DNA from: Cololabis saira
Lineage: Eukaryota > Chordata > Actinopteri > Beloniformes > Belonidae
Direction: 5' to 3'
Length of the DNA stretch: 64,000 bases
Assembly: GCF_033807715.1 (NCBI RefSeq)
Contig: NC_084591.1
Span: forward strand, 46,151,868-46,215,867
In this document: positions 63,001 to 64,000 of the stretch, piece after piece
Layout: the number at the start of each line of letters is the position of its first letter
Position numbering within the stretch: position 1 is the first letter of the stretch
Notes under the pieces: model-generated
Database searches by the model: none
What the model saw: the letters and a program-made list of their open reading frames with translations, nothing else
Told to the model about the DNA's origin: nothing
Position numbers and translations under genes: made by a program

Positions 63001-64000
63001 GTCGCATAGCTGATCACAGTTAGCAATCACAGATGAGCAAAAGGGGGAATGTGTCAGATAGTGTTGAAAGACTGATAAGCTCCAAGATTTGCATCCTATA
63101 AAAATATTGCAAACATTATCAACACTTCCCCCCACCGTGATTTTTTTTGAAGCTCTGCAAATAGACATTATGTGAGGGATATGAAATTATTCTTGTATGA
63201 AAATGTTCATGTATGAAAATGTTTTTGTATGTGCAGAGAATTTTAAACTGGACTTAAATGGCCAATGTTGACACCTGTTAACACCCATTAGGAAGCACAA
63301 AACTCACGCCTCATGAAAGGATTATGGGTAGACCTATGACCATACAAAGCAATTCAGTTCTGTATATATGAAGAAGATGGACTTCCATGCCATGGATGAA
63401 TCCATGATATCATTCTGTTGTACTCTAAACTTCTGCTGTTCAGTCAATCCACAGAAAAGTAAAAGCTGTCCAGTCTCTTCTTAGTGGCAAACCATGCCAC
63501 AACCCGGAGACTGGGTTTGTGTCGGAGAGGGCCTCGGTGGTCCAGGGCTCAGCACGTCCTGCACCACCGACACTCAAGGGTGGGGGGCGCTGGCCTGGTT
63601 CCACGCGTCCCACTGCGGGAGCATAGCTCCTCGACCATGCACCGGAGACCGGCCGATTCCTTCTTCTTTCTGTGGTAAAGGGAAAGCCCAGCTCCAACAC
63701 CCAGGACCTCCACGACTGGTGGAGGAGCGGAGGAGCGGAGGAGCAGAGGAGCAGCACAGGCCCCGCAGACCCCCACAAGCGAGACAATTATGGTGTAGCA
63801 TCGAGATGTGACTCCACATACTCTCCTTCTGAAGAACCGCTTGTTAAGCCTAAAACAAGCCAAAAACCACTGCCCGATTCGATTGAGGATTCGGCAAGGA
63901 CCGCAACAGGGGGCATGCCGATGCTCTCACGGGAGATGGCTGCTCTAGGGATGATGGCCTTGCGGAATCGTGCTACATTGGACTACTTACTAGCTTCTCA
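60063..64000 (+). pseudogene. Endogenous retrovirus body with gag, pol and env remnants, defective, runs off the window
   Basis: The region is broken by stops and frame changes. A gag-like stretch is seen at about 60880-61450. At 62380-62880, interrupted upstream by a hAT MITE, come RNase H pieces (LTDGSAYKNG, TDSRYAFG, SADHAAKETA). At about 62940-63150 there is an integrase zinc-finger-like stretch. At 63490-63660 there is a piece like the gammaretroviral integrase C terminus (PGDWVCVGE, AWFHASHC). At 63915-64000, in a different frame, comes the transmembrane-Env motif around LRNRATLDYLL. The integrase core and most of the Env surface unit are missing. The order LTR-gag-pol-env is retained. 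It resembles gamma-/epsilon-like fish retroviruses. Confidence 0.6.
61757..62360. mobile_element. hAT-like MITE (TAGAGGTGTCAAGTAAC end) inside the retrovirus
   Basis: The ends are tagaggtgtcaagtaacg and acttttgacacctctg. The flanking octamers TCTCTAAC (61749-61756) and TCTTTAAC (62361-62368) differ at one base, as in a hAT duplication. The interior repeats acttttactc-type text. It interrupts the pol region of the retrovirus and is therefore younger than it. Confidence 0.7.

Noticed and set aside
63440..63863. Minus-strand open frames of 104-115 codons near the right edge
   Set aside because: They overlap the plus-strand retroviral pol/env remnant in a GC-rich stretch and have no recognisable similarity.

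Overview
This window is vertebrate nuclear DNA, most likely from a teleost fish. The evidence is two split genes with vertebrate-type introns whose predicted proteins follow mammalian orthologues closely, embedded in a dense mixture of hAT, Tc1/mariner, PIF/Harbinger-like and piggyBac-like miniature transposons, I-, L2- and L1-like LINE fragments, a P-element (THAP) transposase remnant and an endogenous retrovirus. The species cannot be told from the sequence alone. No prokaryotic features, tRNA, rRNA or CRISPR array were seen.

Both genes run right to left (minus strand). From 52583 to 16540 lies an apparently complete zfc3h1 (zinc finger C3H1 domain protein, the scaffold of the nuclear PAXT RNA-decay connection). 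I place 35 coding exons with consistent phases and splice sites, giving a protein of about 2,062 residues. About 2.2 kb further left (ATG at 14383) begins tbc1d15 (Rab7 GTPase-activating protein). Only its first seven coding exons, encoding the N-terminal Rab-binding region, are inside the window; the catalytic TBC domain lies beyond base 1. The two genes are arranged head to tail. The tbc1d15 promoter holds three perfect GTCACGTGAC palindromes within a tandem duplication.

The introns are crowded with repeats, many nested and many with readable target-site duplications (TSDs). These include 8-bp hAT duplications, TA for Tc1/mariner, TTAA for piggyBac, TTA for Harbinger, and a set of exact 6-bp duplications for three terminal-inverted-repeat families that I cannot place. 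A 20-bp CGAAATGTCGAG-type satellite motif occurs inside two different transposon families. A pair of nearly 1-kb repeats in inverted orientation brackets zfc3h1 exons 9-13.

Right of the zfc3h1 promoter (52.8-64 kb) no host gene is visible. In order there are an I-clade LINE interrupted by an L2-like LINE (31-bp TSD), a second I-clade LINE fused to the first one's GAA tail, a broken P-element/THAP9-like transposase, and a degenerate endogenous retrovirus (5' LTR, primer-binding site, gag/pol/env remnants) that runs off the right edge.
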